The notes: a model not told the origin generated them from the sequence alone. DNA of 32,971 bases from Elusimicrobia bacterium GWA2_51_34 (GCA_001799565.1 MGTS01000011.1:1-32971); one strand, 5' to 3'. Numbered from the stretch's first letter, positions 23,366-31,350 are shown. Made by a program: numbers and translations.

Positions 23366-24847
23366 TTATTTCTCTTTCTCGGAGAAGGCTTCTACTGTAA
23401 AAGTGTAGAGTTCCGTTTTGGGGTCTTTCCAGCAATCTCTTGGGAGACCGGCTTTCTGGGAGCATAACTCGCTTAAGAACGCCTCTTTTTGCGGGATCTG
23501 TTCCCAAACCTGGGGGAGGAACAGACCGGAACTGCCTGCGCGGCGGACCACCACCCCGTGGCGGACCGGAGTTATATTTTTAGCGGAAACTATCCGCTCT
23601 AAGCGCGAAAGCGCGGAAATCTCTATTTTTATAACCGGCAATTCCTCTTTTGTAAGCGGCACAAAGCGGTGGTCGCTGAACGCGGCCGATACCGCGGCAT
23701 ACTTAACGGCGTCAAGCAGCGGCATTTGCGGCTCAACCGTGCCTATGCAGCCGCGCAGCGCGCCGTTTTTTGTAAGCGTTACAAAAACGGCCGCGGGAAG
23801 ATTCAGGGCGTAATCCGTTTTTTCAAGTTCCGCCTGCGGCTTTGAACCCGCCAGAACCTCGGCGATAACCGCCCTTGCCGTTTTAAGCAGCAGATCTTTT
23901 CGGCCGGCGTCAAATTTTATTTTATACGGTTCCGCTTTTGCTTTTGCGACAAAAACTCCTGAAAGATAGCCCACCACCCTGCTCTTTTCCGCAATTCCGG
24001 GGGCCTCGTCATATGAATCGCCGTACTTAAGTTTTACAAATTCCCCCGCTCCAAGCTGTTTTGCGGCTTCAAGCCCGGCTGTAATGGCGGAAGAACCGCA
24101 GGCGCAGGTTTCAAGGCCCGGCGTGCCTTTTGACATCAGAATTTTATCGGACAGACGAAAATATTCCGCCGACATGGTTTGCAAAACCAGCGCCAGGGTC
24201 CGATCAACTGCATGCGCCGTTTCATGTTCAGGATAGTGCGACATATCGGAAGAGATAACAAGCAGCGCTTTACGGCCTTTAAGTTTTAAAGCCAGAGTTC
24301 TTCCGATCTTGAGCAAATCTTCAAGATTCTCCGTGTTCATTACGGCCGCCACAAGCTTAAACGGTTTTTTCAGCCTGCGCTGGAGAAAGGGCAGCTGCAC
24401 TTCCACGGCGTGCTCGTTTTGGTGAGCGGCCGGGTCGTCGGTAAAAAGCGGGTCCGCCGCCATAAGTTCGCGTGAAAGCTTCTCATCCACAGGCACGCGC
24501 CCGAGCGGCGTTTCGTAAAAACCGGAGGCAAGCAGGGCCGCGCCTTTAACCTGTTTTGTATGGGCCGCGCTTAAAATTACCACCAGATCATAACTGCCGG
24601 CTATGGCCTTATAGGCGTAGGCGGCCACGCGGCCCGAGTAGTCATAGCCGGCGTGCGGCGCCAAAATTGCCACAACTTTCAGATCCGTCCCTGAAGCCGG
24701 AGCGGCGGCCAGAGCCTTATCAACAAATGCTGTCAGCTCAGCCTTGTCCGCCGGGTAAAATTTCCCCGCGAACGCCGCCTCCCTGGCCCGTGCATTGCCG
24801 GCGGAGAATGAAACGGCAAGGATAAAAAACCAGATTTTATTTTTCAT
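23366..24847 (-). CDS. amrB: Exported Memo-AMMECR1 fusion (AmmeMemoRadiSam proteins B and A)
   Basis: 493 residues from the ATG at 24845-24847, which has a strong GGGGATGGA in front; a GTG nine codons earlier lies in a repeat array. A signal peptide (about 1-21, ending ARA) precedes a Memo domain (about 23-300). Residues matching the metal ligands of human MEMO1 are H65 (PHAGY), H96 (SAAHTK) and C250 (ETCACGS). H146 (NEHAVEVQLPF) and SSDMSHY (199-205) are also kept. The AMMECR1 domain (about 315-490) holds the invariant GALRGCIGT (363-371 region) and DHRFVPLT. The separate A and B proteins are fused here. Function of the system is not established; MEMO1 binds iron or copper. The signal peptide places the protein outside the cytoplasm, which is unusual. 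Confidence 0.93.
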   Translation of the reverse strand: MKNKIWFFILAVSFSAGNARAREAAFAGKFYPADKAELTAFVDKALAAAPASGTDLKVVAILAPHAGYDYSGRVAAYAYKAIAGSYDLVVILSAAHTKQVKGAALLASGFYETPLGRVPVDEKLSRELMAADPLFTDDPAAHQNEHAVEVQLPFLQRRLKKPFKLVAAVMNTENLEDLLKIGRTLALKLKGRKALLVISSDMSHYPEHETAHAVDRTLALVLQTMSAEYFRLSDKILMSKGTPGLETCACGSSAITAGLEAAKQLGAGEFVKLKYGDSYDEAPGIAEKSRVVGYLSGVFVAKAKAEPYKIKFDAGRKDLLLKTARAVIAEVLAGSKPQAELEKTDYALNLPAAVFVTLTKNGALRGCIGTVEPQMPLLDAVKYAAVSAAFSDHRFVPLTKEELPVIKIEISALSRLERIVSAKNITPVRHGVVVRRAGSSGLFLPQVWEQIPQKEAFLSELCSQKAGLPRDCWKDPKTELYTFTVEAFSEKEK

Positions 24848-24869
24848 TCCATCCCCTTTCCACAGACTC

Positions 24870-24897
24870 GCCACTCCTCACTCGCCACTAACCACTG
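24870..24897. repeat. Heptamer array H (word GCCACTC), four units
   Basis: GCCACTC, CTCACTC, GCCACTA, ACCACTG in unbroken register within the 54-nt gap between the radical SAM stop and the Memo ATG. Single orientation, no facing arm. It lies upstream of the Memo ribosome-binding site and shares its word with arrays C and E. Confidence 0.8.
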
Positions 24898-24901
24898 GCT
24901 G

Positions 24902-26131
24902 CTACCATATCCCCGGTATTTTTGTGCCGTCGTAGGGGCAGCGGCCTCCGTTTGAAGACAGCAGGTTTTCAAGCACGGCATAACCGTAACGCCGCACCAG
25001 CGCCCGGCCGCACTTCGGACAGTAAGTGTTTTCCCCCTCCGAACCTGGCACATTTCCGATATAAACATATTTCATGCCCGCTTTAAGGGCCTCGGCGCGC
25101 GCGCGGGTAAGCGTTTCAACCGGCGTGGGCGGCAGATTATCAAGCTGGTAATTAGGCATGAAGCGGGAAAAAAAAAGCGGGGTATCGGCGCCGAGGTTTG
25201 TTTTTATCCAGGCGATCATATCAGCCATGCTTTTACCATCGTCGTTAAGGCCCGGTACCGCCAGATTCACCACTTCAAAGAGGACTCCGCTTTTTTTTAA
25301 AGTCAGGAGCGTTTCTTTTACCGGTTCAAGACGCCCGCCCGCGTAATCCCGGTAGAACTCAGGGCTGAAGCCTTTCAGATCAATTTTAACCACATCCATA
25401 TATTTCAGCAGTTTAAGCAACGGCCCGCGGTTTATATAGCCGGCGCTTACCATCACGTTTTTAAGCCCGGCGCGCCTGGCCAGGGCGGCCGTGTCATACA
25501 TATATTCATAAAAAATAACGGGTTCGGAATAAGTGTAAGCTATGGCCTTAGAATGGGTGGCAAGCGCGCAGGCCACGATATCCGAGGGGGAAAAAGCCGA
25601 AACTTCTTTTTGCTTCAATTCCCCATAAACCCGGCCGGAGGCGTCCGCCTTCATCGCGAGCGCCGCCGGCACCACCGCGCGGCGCGCCGCTTCCTCAGGC
25701 CAGATCTGTGATATTTCCCAATTCTGGCAGGCCTTGCATTTCAGATTGCAGCCGGGCGTGGCCAGCGAATAAACAAGGGAACCGGGGTAGAGGTGGTAGA
25801 CTGGTTTTTTTTCTATCGGATCAAGGTGGACGGAAACAGGCTTTGAATAAACAAGAGTTTTTATCCGGCCGCCGTAATTGGAGCGCACCCGGCAGCGGCC
25901 GCGCGCGCCTTCCGGAAGAAAACAATTATAAGGGCAAAGATGACACTGGACGCCGTTGCAGACCGGGGACGCGAACCAACCGTCGCGCACGCCGGGATTA
26001 TTTACGGGACAAAGCGCCCCGAATGTGCCGGGCGGCGGATGAACGGAGATAAGGCCGCAAAAAACAAGCGCCAGGCAGGCGGTTAACGCCGCCAGTCCCA
26101 GCGCCAGTTTTTGTTTAACCTTACCTCTCAT
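24902..26131 (-). CDS. amrS: AmmeMemoRadiSam-system radical SAM enzyme with N-terminal membrane anchor
   Basis: 409 residues. The radical SAM cluster motif is CNLKCKACQNW (C128, C132, C135), preceded by the family's cysteine-rich block CNGVQCHLCPYNC (58-70) with C80 after it. Other blocks are YTYSEPVIFYEYMYD (199-213), VVKIDLKGF (247-255) and FSRFMPNYQLDNLPPT (321-336). A C-terminal metal-ribbon has CPKC (371-374) and CPYDG (398-402); the last position is Asp where a Cys would complete the site. Residues 8-30 form a hydrophobic segment, so the enzyme may be membrane-anchored or exported. It starts inside the stop of the LOG gene (ATGA) and precedes the Memo-AMMECR1 gene. Confidence 0.93.
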   Translation of the reverse strand: MRGKVKQKLALGLAALTACLALVFCGLISVHPPPGTFGALCPVNNPGVRDGWFASPVCNGVQCHLCPYNCFLPEGARGRCRVRSNYGGRIKTLVYSKPVSVHLDPIEKKPVYHLYPGSLVYSLATPGCNLKCKACQNWEISQIWPEEAARRAVVPAALAMKADASGRVYGELKQKEVSAFSPSDIVACALATHSKAIAYTYSEPVIFYEYMYDTAALARRAGLKNVMVSAGYINRGPLLKLLKYMDVVKIDLKGFSPEFYRDYAGGRLEPVKETLLTLKKSGVLFEVVNLAVPGLNDDGKSMADMIAWIKTNLGADTPLFFSRFMPNYQLDNLPPTPVETLTRARAEALKAGMKYVYIGNVPGSEGENTYCPKCGRALVRRYGYAVLENLLSSNGGRCPYDGTKIPGIW

Positions 26132-27027
26132 CTATCGATCGTCAAACTGACTTTGGATTGCGGAACCGCGCAAACAACAGGGCCAAGCGGATGTTTTTTA
26201 TAAAATCCTTTTATTATATCCCAGGCCTCGCGTCCGGTCTCGGCGTAGTGAAAGAGTTTCATATCCTCTTTGGCGATATAGCCCCACTTTGCCATGTTCG
26301 CGAAATTAATAACATCATCCCAATATTCGCGCCCCATCAGAATTATGGGCAAACGGCGTTTTTTACCGGTTTGAACCAGCGTAAGCACTTCAAAAAGCTC
26401 ATCCATGGTGCCGAATCCTCCCGGGAAGGCCACAAGAGCTTTAGCCCGCATGACAAAATGCATTTTTCTTACGGCGAAATAGTGGAAGCGGAAACAGAAT
26501 TCGGGAGACACGTAGGGGTTGGGGGCCTGTTCGCTGGGGAGCGTGATATTCAAGCCGATGGTTTTTGCGCCCGCTTCATAAGCCCCCCGGTTGGCGGCCT
26601 CCATAATTCCGGGGCCGCCGCCGGTTACAACAAACAGTTTTCTTCCGGCCAGAGTATTTTCTGAAACTATCCTGCCAAAGTTTCTGGCTTCGTCGTAATA
26701 TTTAGCCGAATTAATAAGCAACCTTACCGAGGCCAGCCTCTTTTTGAGTCCGGCGTCCCTGGGTTTACGTTTTGCCAGTTTTTGAAGCTCAAGTATCCGG
26801 TCCCGCAATTCCGGCTTGTCGCCGGTGCGGGCACTGCCGAAAACCACAACGGTATCGGTGACATTATGGTCCGCAAGATACAGTTCAGGTTTTAGAAGTT
26901 CAAGCTGGAGACGCACTGGCCGCAGTTCATCCCTGCTTAAAAAATCCGCGTCAGCGTATGCCCTTCGGTAAGCGTGTGAACGTTTAAGTTTGAAAGCCCG
27001 TTCTATGAGTTGTTTTTTTGTCGGCAC
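26128..27027 (-). CDS. LOG-family (TIGR00730) phosphoribohydrolase-like protein
   Basis: 299 residues with a GTG start and AAGGAG upstream. The Rossmann-type LOG fold is clear: VVVFGSAR (60-67), VVTGGGPGIMEAANRGA (133-149) and the catalytic signature PGGFGTMDE (202-210). Members cleave nucleoside 5'-monophosphates to base and ribose 5-phosphate; in plants and some bacteria this yields active cytokinins, in others it is nucleotide housekeeping. An N-terminal extension of about 55 residues is longer than in the smallest LOG proteins. The stop overlaps the radical SAM start by 4 nt, so it is the first gene of that operon. Confidence 0.92.
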   Translation of the reverse strand: MPTKKQLIERAFKLKRSHAYRRAYADADFLSRDELRPVRLQLELLKPELYLADHNVTDTVVVFGSARTGDKPELRDRILELQKLAKRKPRDAGLKKRLASVRLLINSAKYYDEARNFGRIVSENTLAGRKLFVVTGGGPGIMEAANRGAYEAGAKTIGLNITLPSEQAPNPYVSPEFCFRFHYFAVRKMHFVMRAKALVAFPGGFGTMDELFEVLTLVQTGKKRRLPIILMGREYWDDVINFANMAKWGYIAKEDMKLFHYAETGREAWDIIKGFYKKHPLGPVVCAVPQSKVSLTIDR

Positions 27028-27050
27028 TTTAAGTCTCCTTGTTAGAGGGC

Positions 27051-27108
27051 GGCTAGTAGGCCAGTAAGCTAGTAGGCTTTAGGCATACCCGCCTACAAGC
27101 CTACCAGC
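27051..27108. repeat. Octamer inverted-repeat spacer I (word GGCTAGTA)
   Basis: Left arm 27051-27082: GGCTAGTA, GGCCAGTA, AGCTAGTA, GGCTTTAG. Right arm 27091-27108: GCCTACAA, GCCTACCA, GC. The arms pair 9 of 10 over GCTAGTAGGC / GCCTACAAGC. It ends 4 nt from the dxs stop and starts 23 nt before the LOG GTG. Confidence 0.8.
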
Positions 27109-27112
27109 AAAA

Positions 27113-28990
27113 TTATTCTTTCCCGGCGCCAAGCCGGGAAAGCCAACTTGTAACGGCGGCCGCTATCCCATTGGCGTCAAGGCCAAGCTCGGCGTAAAGC
27201 TCATCCGGCTTCCCCTGCTCAACGTAATTATCAGGTATACCAAGGCGCAGGATCCGCGCCTGCAAGCCGGCGGCGTTTACGGCCTCAAGCACGGCTGAGC
27301 CGAAGCCGCCCGCAAGTGAATTATCCTCAACCGTTACAAGGCGGCCGCCGAAGCCGCAGGCCTCGGTTAAAAGCTCAAGGTCAAGCGGTTTTATAAAACG
27401 CATATCGGCAACGCCCGCGTTTATACCACGGGCTTTAAGCAGACGCGCGGCCTCAAGCGCCGGATGAACGCGGTTCCCGACGGCAAGAATATTAATATCG
27501 CCGCCCTTTGAAAGCCAGCGTCCTTTGCCGAGAGGATAGTTTTTAAACTCGGCGTCCATCTCTACTCCAAAACCTCTTCCCCGCGGATAGCGGATAACCA
27601 CCGGCATATTATAGGAGAACGCGCTTGAGAGCATATGCTGCAGTTCATTTTCATCTGCGGGAGCCATTACGACGATATCGGGCAGCATCCGGAAAAGAGA
27701 CAGGTCAAAAACACCGTGGTGCGTAGGCCCGTCTTCGCCCACAAGCCCCGCCCGGTCAAGGGCCACCACCACGGGCAGTTTCTGCAGGCAGATATCGTGC
27801 ATTATCTGGTCAAAGGCCCGCTGTATAAAAGACGAGTAAATAGCCGCCACGGGCCGAAGGCCGTCGGCAGCCAGCCCAGCCGCGAAAGTAAGGGCGTGCT
27901 CCTCGGCTATCCCCACATCGTAATACCGCCCCGGAAAAGTGTCGCGGAATTTATCAAGCCCCGTCCCCTCGGGCATGGCAGCCGTAATGGCGCAGATTTT
28001 AGGATTTTTTTCGGCCAGACGTACCATAGCCTGACCGAAGACCTTTGTAAAAGAGGGCGCGGTTGCGGCCGCTTTTTTTGTTTCACCTGTTTCAATATTA
28101 AAAACAGGAGCGCCGTGAAACTCGGTAGGTTCCTCTTCCGCGGGCTCATAGCCTTTGCCTTTTTTTGTTACCACATGCAACAGCACCGGGCCTTTCATAT
28201 TCTTTACATAGCCCAGCACCTCAATAAGCTCCGGGATATCGTGCCCGTCTACCGGTCCGAAATAAGTAAAACCCATTTCCTCAAATATCATGCCGGGGAA
28301 AAGCAAAACCCTGGTGCGCTTTGCCACCTTCAGTATGCTCTTCCCCCAGAATTGGAAGCGGTTAAGAAAAACCTCCGCCTTTCGCTCCGCATTCTGCACC
28401 GTGCCGTTGGTAAGAAGCCGGGTGAGTATCCGGCCGAGGCGTCCCACGCGCCGCGAAATAAACATCTGGTTGTCGTTTAACACGGCAAGCAGATCGGTGC
28501 CGGACTGGCCGATATTCTGCAACGCCTCCCAGGCCATGCCGCCGGTCATGCAGCCGTCCGAAACCACAGCCACGATCTTGTGAAGCGAACCCGAAAGGTC
28601 CCTTGACGCCGCCATGCCGGCAGCGGCGGAAAGGGCCGTTGAGGCATGCCCCGCCCCAAAGGCGTCATGCACAGACTCATGACGCTTTAAAAAACCGGAA
28701 AGCCCGTTTTTCCGGCGTACAGTCTTAAAACCTTCCAGGCGGCCGGTGAGCAGCTTGTGAGCGTAGGCCTGATGCCCCGTGTCAAAAACTATTTTATCCG
28801 CGGGTGAATTGTAAACATAATGAAGGGCCGTTATCAGGTCCGCGGCGCCAAGGCTTGAGGCCAGGTGTCCGCCGGTTTCACTGATGGAGGCTATTATGGT
28901 TTCCCGTATTTCAGCGGCCACCGCGCACAACGCCTCCGGCGAAAGCTTTTTAAGGTCCTGCGGGCCTCTGATATTGGGAAGGTGTTTCAT
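27113..28990 (-). CDS. dxs: 1-deoxy-D-xylulose-5-phosphate synthase
   Basis: 625 residues, normal length. It condenses pyruvate and glyceraldehyde 3-phosphate, the first step of the MEP isoprenoid pathway, using thiamine diphosphate and magnesium. Active-site features: H42 (GGHLASSLG), H73 (TGHQAY), the ThDP/Mg motif D145-G146 ... N174 (SDGCMTGG ... NDNQM), catalytic E364 (AEEHALTFAAG) and DRAGLVGEDGPTHHG (412-426). The usual GDG is SDG here. It follows ispA on the same strand after a repeat spacer. No convincing Shine-Dalgarno precedes the ATG at 28988-28990. Confidence 0.97.
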   Translation of the reverse strand: MKHLPNIRGPQDLKKLSPEALCAVAAEIRETIIASISETGGHLASSLGAADLITALHYVYNSPADKIVFDTGHQAYAHKLLTGRLEGFKTVRRKNGLSGFLKRHESVHDAFGAGHASTALSAAAGMAASRDLSGSLHKIVAVVSDGCMTGGMAWEALQNIGQSGTDLLAVLNDNQMFISRRVGRLGRILTRLLTNGTVQNAERKAEVFLNRFQFWGKSILKVAKRTRVLLFPGMIFEEMGFTYFGPVDGHDIPELIEVLGYVKNMKGPVLLHVVTKKGKGYEPAEEEPTEFHGAPVFNIETGETKKAAATAPSFTKVFGQAMVRLAEKNPKICAITAAMPEGTGLDKFRDTFPGRYYDVGIAEEHALTFAAGLAADGLRPVAAIYSSFIQRAFDQIMHDICLQKLPVVVALDRAGLVGEDGPTHHGVFDLSLFRMLPDIVVMAPADENELQHMLSSAFSYNMPVVIRYPRGRGFGVEMDAEFKNYPLGKGRWLSKGGDINILAVGNRVHPALEAARLLKARGINAGVADMRFIKPLDLELLTEACGFGGRLVTVEDNSLAGGFGSAVLEAVNAAGLQARILRLGIPDNYVEQGKPDELYAELGLDANGIAAAVTSWLSRLGAGKE

Positions 28991-29015
28991 AAGTCACACA
29001 TGACTGCTCAGGTTG

Positions 29016-29087
29016 TTTAGGCTGTAGGCTGAAGGCTGTTAGTCGTATATGCTTCTTGCCTAGTAGTCTAACTGCCTACAGCCTATC
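29016..29087. repeat. Heptamer inverted-repeat spacer J (word TGTAGGC)
   Basis: Left arm 29016-29043: TTTAGGC, TGTAGGC, TGAAGGC, TGTTAGT. Right arm 29074-29087: GCCTACA, GCCTATC. Twelve bases at 29018-29029 pair perfectly with 29074-29085. The word is related to spacer I about 2 kb away. Located between the ispA stop and the dxs start. Confidence 0.85.
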
Positions 29088-29101
29088 CACCTTGGCAGTT
29101 A

Positions 29102-30031
29102 CTACTTTTCACGCCTGTAAACGAACTCCGCGATGTCTGAAAGTATTCTTATCTTCTCCGGAGGGCCGGAAAGGCGGCGCAGTTCTCTTTTTGCCCCGGC
29201 TATTAAAGACGCCGCTTTTTCCCGGGCGCCTTTAAGCCCGAAAAGGGAAACATAAGTGAGTTTTTTGTTTTTCAGGTCACTGCCGTTTTTACCCAGTTTT
29301 TTTATGTCACCGGTAATATCCAGAATGTCGTCGGCGATCTGAAAACAGAGCCCGGCTTTAAACGCAAAAGCCGACAGCGCCTTAAAATCGCCCCGGGGAG
29401 CTCCCGCGAGCGCAGCCCCCATTTCCACCGACGCCATAAGCAGGTCAGCCGTTTTATGAAAATGTATATATTCCAGCAATTTTTCGGCCCGGCCGAGGGC
29501 GCCGGCCGTAATTTTACCGGCAGGTTTAAGACCTTGCGCGCACAGGTCCGCGGCCTGGCCTGAAACCATTCCGCACGCTCCCGCGTGGCGGGCGAGTATG
29601 GCCGCGGCTTCAAGAATATTTTCCTTTTTAACGTCCCGCGCGTACGCCGCCGAGGTTAAAATAAAAAAGGCGTCGGTAAGCAGCGCGTCTCCGGCAAGTA
29701 TAGCCATCGCCTCGCCGTAAACCTTGTGGTTGGACGGCCGGCCGCGGCGCAGGTCGTCATCGTCCATGGCCGGAAGGTCGTCGTGGATAAGCGAGTATGT
29801 ATGCACCATTTCAAGCGCGCAGGCCGCGGGAAGCACGGCGCTGAATCTGCCGCCGTAAAGCTCGTAAACCGCCCCTAAAAGCGCGGGGCGGAGCCGTTTC
29901 CCCCCCGCGGAAAGAGAATAAAGCATGGCGTCTTTTAATTTCGGGCTGGCTGTTTTAAGCCCGTTGATAAAGCCCGGGAAAGCGCCGTCCACAGCCGCCG
30001 CTTTTCGCGCCAGATATTCGTTGATATCCAT
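29102..30031 (-). CDS. ispA: Farnesyl/geranylgeranyl diphosphate synthase (polyprenyl synthetase)
   Basis: 309 residues, type II bacterial prenyltransferase. GGKRLRP at 43-49 binds isopentenyl diphosphate; the first Asp-rich motif is [16 protein letters not shown] starting at 84 with the two-residue insertion typical of bacterial farnesyl diphosphate synthases; the second is DDILD at 234-238. It extends allylic diphosphates with IPP. Placement just upstream of dxs, a frequent pairing, supports an isoprenoid unit. The ATG has TATAAT seven nt upstream and no Shine-Dalgarno, so it is probably translated from a leaderless message. Confidence 0.95.
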   Translation of the reverse strand: MDINEYLARKAAAVDGAFPGFINGLKTASPKLKDAMLYSLSAGGKRLRPALLGAVYELYGGRFSAVLPAACALEMVHTYSLIHDDLPAMDDDDLRRGRPSNHKVYGEAMAILAGDALLTDAFFILTSAAYARDVKKENILEAAAILARHAGACGMVSGQAADLCAQGLKPAGKITAGALGRAEKLLEYIHFHKTADLLMASVEMGAALAGAPRGDFKALSAFAFKAGLCFQIADDILDITGDIKKLGKNGSDLKNKKLTYVSLFGLKGAREKAASLIAGAKRELRRLSGPPEKIRILSDIAEFVYRREK

Positions 30032-30038
30032 TAGTTAA

Positions 30039-30044
30039 ATTATA
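30039..30044 (-). promoter_or_regulatory. Consensus -10 box, leaderless start of ispA
   Basis: Minus strand TATAAT, perfect, ending 7 nt before the ATG at 30031. The -35 region lies in the decamer repeat and has no good match. No Shine-Dalgarno is present. Confidence 0.6.
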
Positions 30045-30051
30045 CAAAATA

Positions 30052-30183
30052 GCGACAGAAGGCTACTGAAAGCTACGGAACGCAACTGAAAGGAAGAGAA
30101 AAGAGATGAAACAGAAGAGGGCTGCTGTTACAGAGTCCTCTTACTTTCGGTGACTTTCCGTGGCCTTCTTTTTCGTTCCGTTG
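30052..30183. repeat. Decamer inverted-repeat spacer K
   Basis: Left arm from 30052: GCGACAGAAG, GCTACTGAAA, GCTACGGAAC, GCAACTGAAA, GGAAGAGAAA, AGAGATGAAA. Right arm 30144-30183: CTTTCGGTGA, CTTTCCGTGG, CCTTCTTTTT, CGTTCCGTTG. Period is 10, not 7. The arms are imperfectly complementary and face each other. Between the PorV/PorQ-like stop and ispA. Confidence 0.8.
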
Positions 30184-30201
30184 CTATCGTTAAGTGATAG
30201 T

Positions 30202-31278
30202 CTACCAAATGAACTGCACACCTATACGGCTGGTGGCGCCAAGACCGCCATAGTCCATGTATGAATAGTCCACCCGCGCGCCATGTATAAAGCTATCCTT
30301 GTCGGAAAAGCGGTCAAAATTCATACCGAACCCCCCGCTAAAGCTGGAGTCTGTGTCCCGCTTGCTCTTATAGCCAAGACGCAGTTGAAATATTTTGAGG
30401 ATGTCCACTTCAAGGCCGGTGGCGCCTGAGGCGGCGCTGTCTGAATATTTCACGATATCCGATGCAAGCGTAAAAACCATGATGTCGTTTATGGAATGAA
30501 AATCCTTGGCAAGACCAAAGCGCAGTTCGCCCGGCAAAGCGTGACTTTCCTGAACAAATTTTTGTTTCCCCCCAAGGTTCAGGGCCGAGGCCCCAAGGTG
30601 GAAATGGTGCGGCAGAACCAGAAGGGCGCCTAAATCATAAGCGCAGGTTTTGGAGCTGTCGTGGTCCAGAGTTTCACTTATTTGCCGCACACTCGCGCCA
30701 AGCGAAAACCTGTACACTTTAGGCCGGTAATCTTTTACGGGTTCCACCCTGGTCCAGTTGGGTGTTATAAGCATAGGGTCAAGCATGCCCGTATCTTTCC
30801 TAAAATGAGGCCACGACTGGGAATAGGATAATATCCAAAGCTGGTGGGAAGTGGAGGTCTTTCCTATGGGCATGTCGTTGTCGTCGTAAGCGTCTATCTT
30901 GCCGCTTGAAAGGGAGGAAAAACCAAGCCCGATAGTGCCGTAAGGCGAGCGGTAAGCGGCCGAGACATACTCCTGTGTAATGCCTGCAAGATACTGATTA
31001 TGGGAACCGGACACGGCATTGTAACTGAGCAGTCCCAGACCAGCTGGATTATAAAGTATAGAATCGGGCCCCACCATGGCAGTGTAAGCCTCCCCAAGGC
31101 TGACAGGGATTGCGGCGACAGGTATTTTGAGAAAATTAGCCGCAGTAGTTCCGGCTGCCTGTCCGGCCGAAACGCGGAGAATAAAACATGGCAGAACTCC
31201 GCAAAAAACAACGCCCCGCAGCATTCGGTTTATATATGCAGTTTTACCCATAAAAACACCGGCAGATGGAATTTTCAT
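30202..31278 (-). CDS. PorV/PorQ-family outer-membrane protein
   Basis: 358 residues. A signal peptide lies within about 1-43 (hydrophobic RGVVFCGVLPCFILRVSAG). The opening of the mature part, FLKIPVAAIPVSLGEAYTAM followed by SILYNPAGLGLL, is the hallmark of the PorV/PorQ family, a FadL-like 14-strand barrel. The rest is alternating strands ending in RIGVQFIW, with an aromatic last residue as expected for an outer-membrane barrel. In Bacteroidetes PorV belongs to type IX secretion; in other phyla these proteins are abundant with unknown role. I saw no T9SS C-terminal signal in neighbouring exported proteins. A good promoter lies just upstream; the ATG at 31251 is an alternative start, and neither has a strong Shine-Dalgarno. 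Confidence 0.85.
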   Translation of the reverse strand: MKIPSAGVFMGKTAYINRMLRGVVFCGVLPCFILRVSAGQAAGTTAANFLKIPVAAIPVSLGEAYTAMVGPDSILYNPAGLGLLSYNAVSGSHNQYLAGITQEYVSAAYRSPYGTIGLGFSSLSSGKIDAYDDNDMPIGKTSTSHQLWILSYSQSWPHFRKDTGMLDPMLITPNWTRVEPVKDYRPKVYRFSLGASVRQISETLDHDSSKTCAYDLGALLVLPHHFHLGASALNLGGKQKFVQESHALPGELRFGLAKDFHSINDIMVFTLASDIVKYSDSAASGATGLEVDILKIFQLRLGYKSKRDTDSSFSGGFGMNFDRFSDKDSFIHGARVDYSYMDYGGLGATSRIGVQFIW

Positions 31279-31292
31279 CCGCCGCCGTTAAT

Positions 31293-31320
31293 AGTATACG
31301 CTGCCGTTTCCCCTTCTCAA
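31293..31320 (-). promoter_or_regulatory. Sigma-70-type promoter of the PorV/PorQ-like gene
   Basis: Minus strand: -35 TTGAGA (31320-31315), 16-bp spacer, -10 TATACT (31298-31293). Transcription from about 31286 would leave an 8-nt leader to the first ATG or 35 nt to the second. Confidence 0.6.
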
Positions 31321-31350
31321 TGTCTAAATTGTTACACTTCCTGCCCAGTG

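Noticed and set aside
14397-30183. CRISPR array or repeat-spacer structure
   Set aside because: The units are contiguous 7-, 8- or 10-mers without unique spacers, the arms are inverted, and no cas genes are present.
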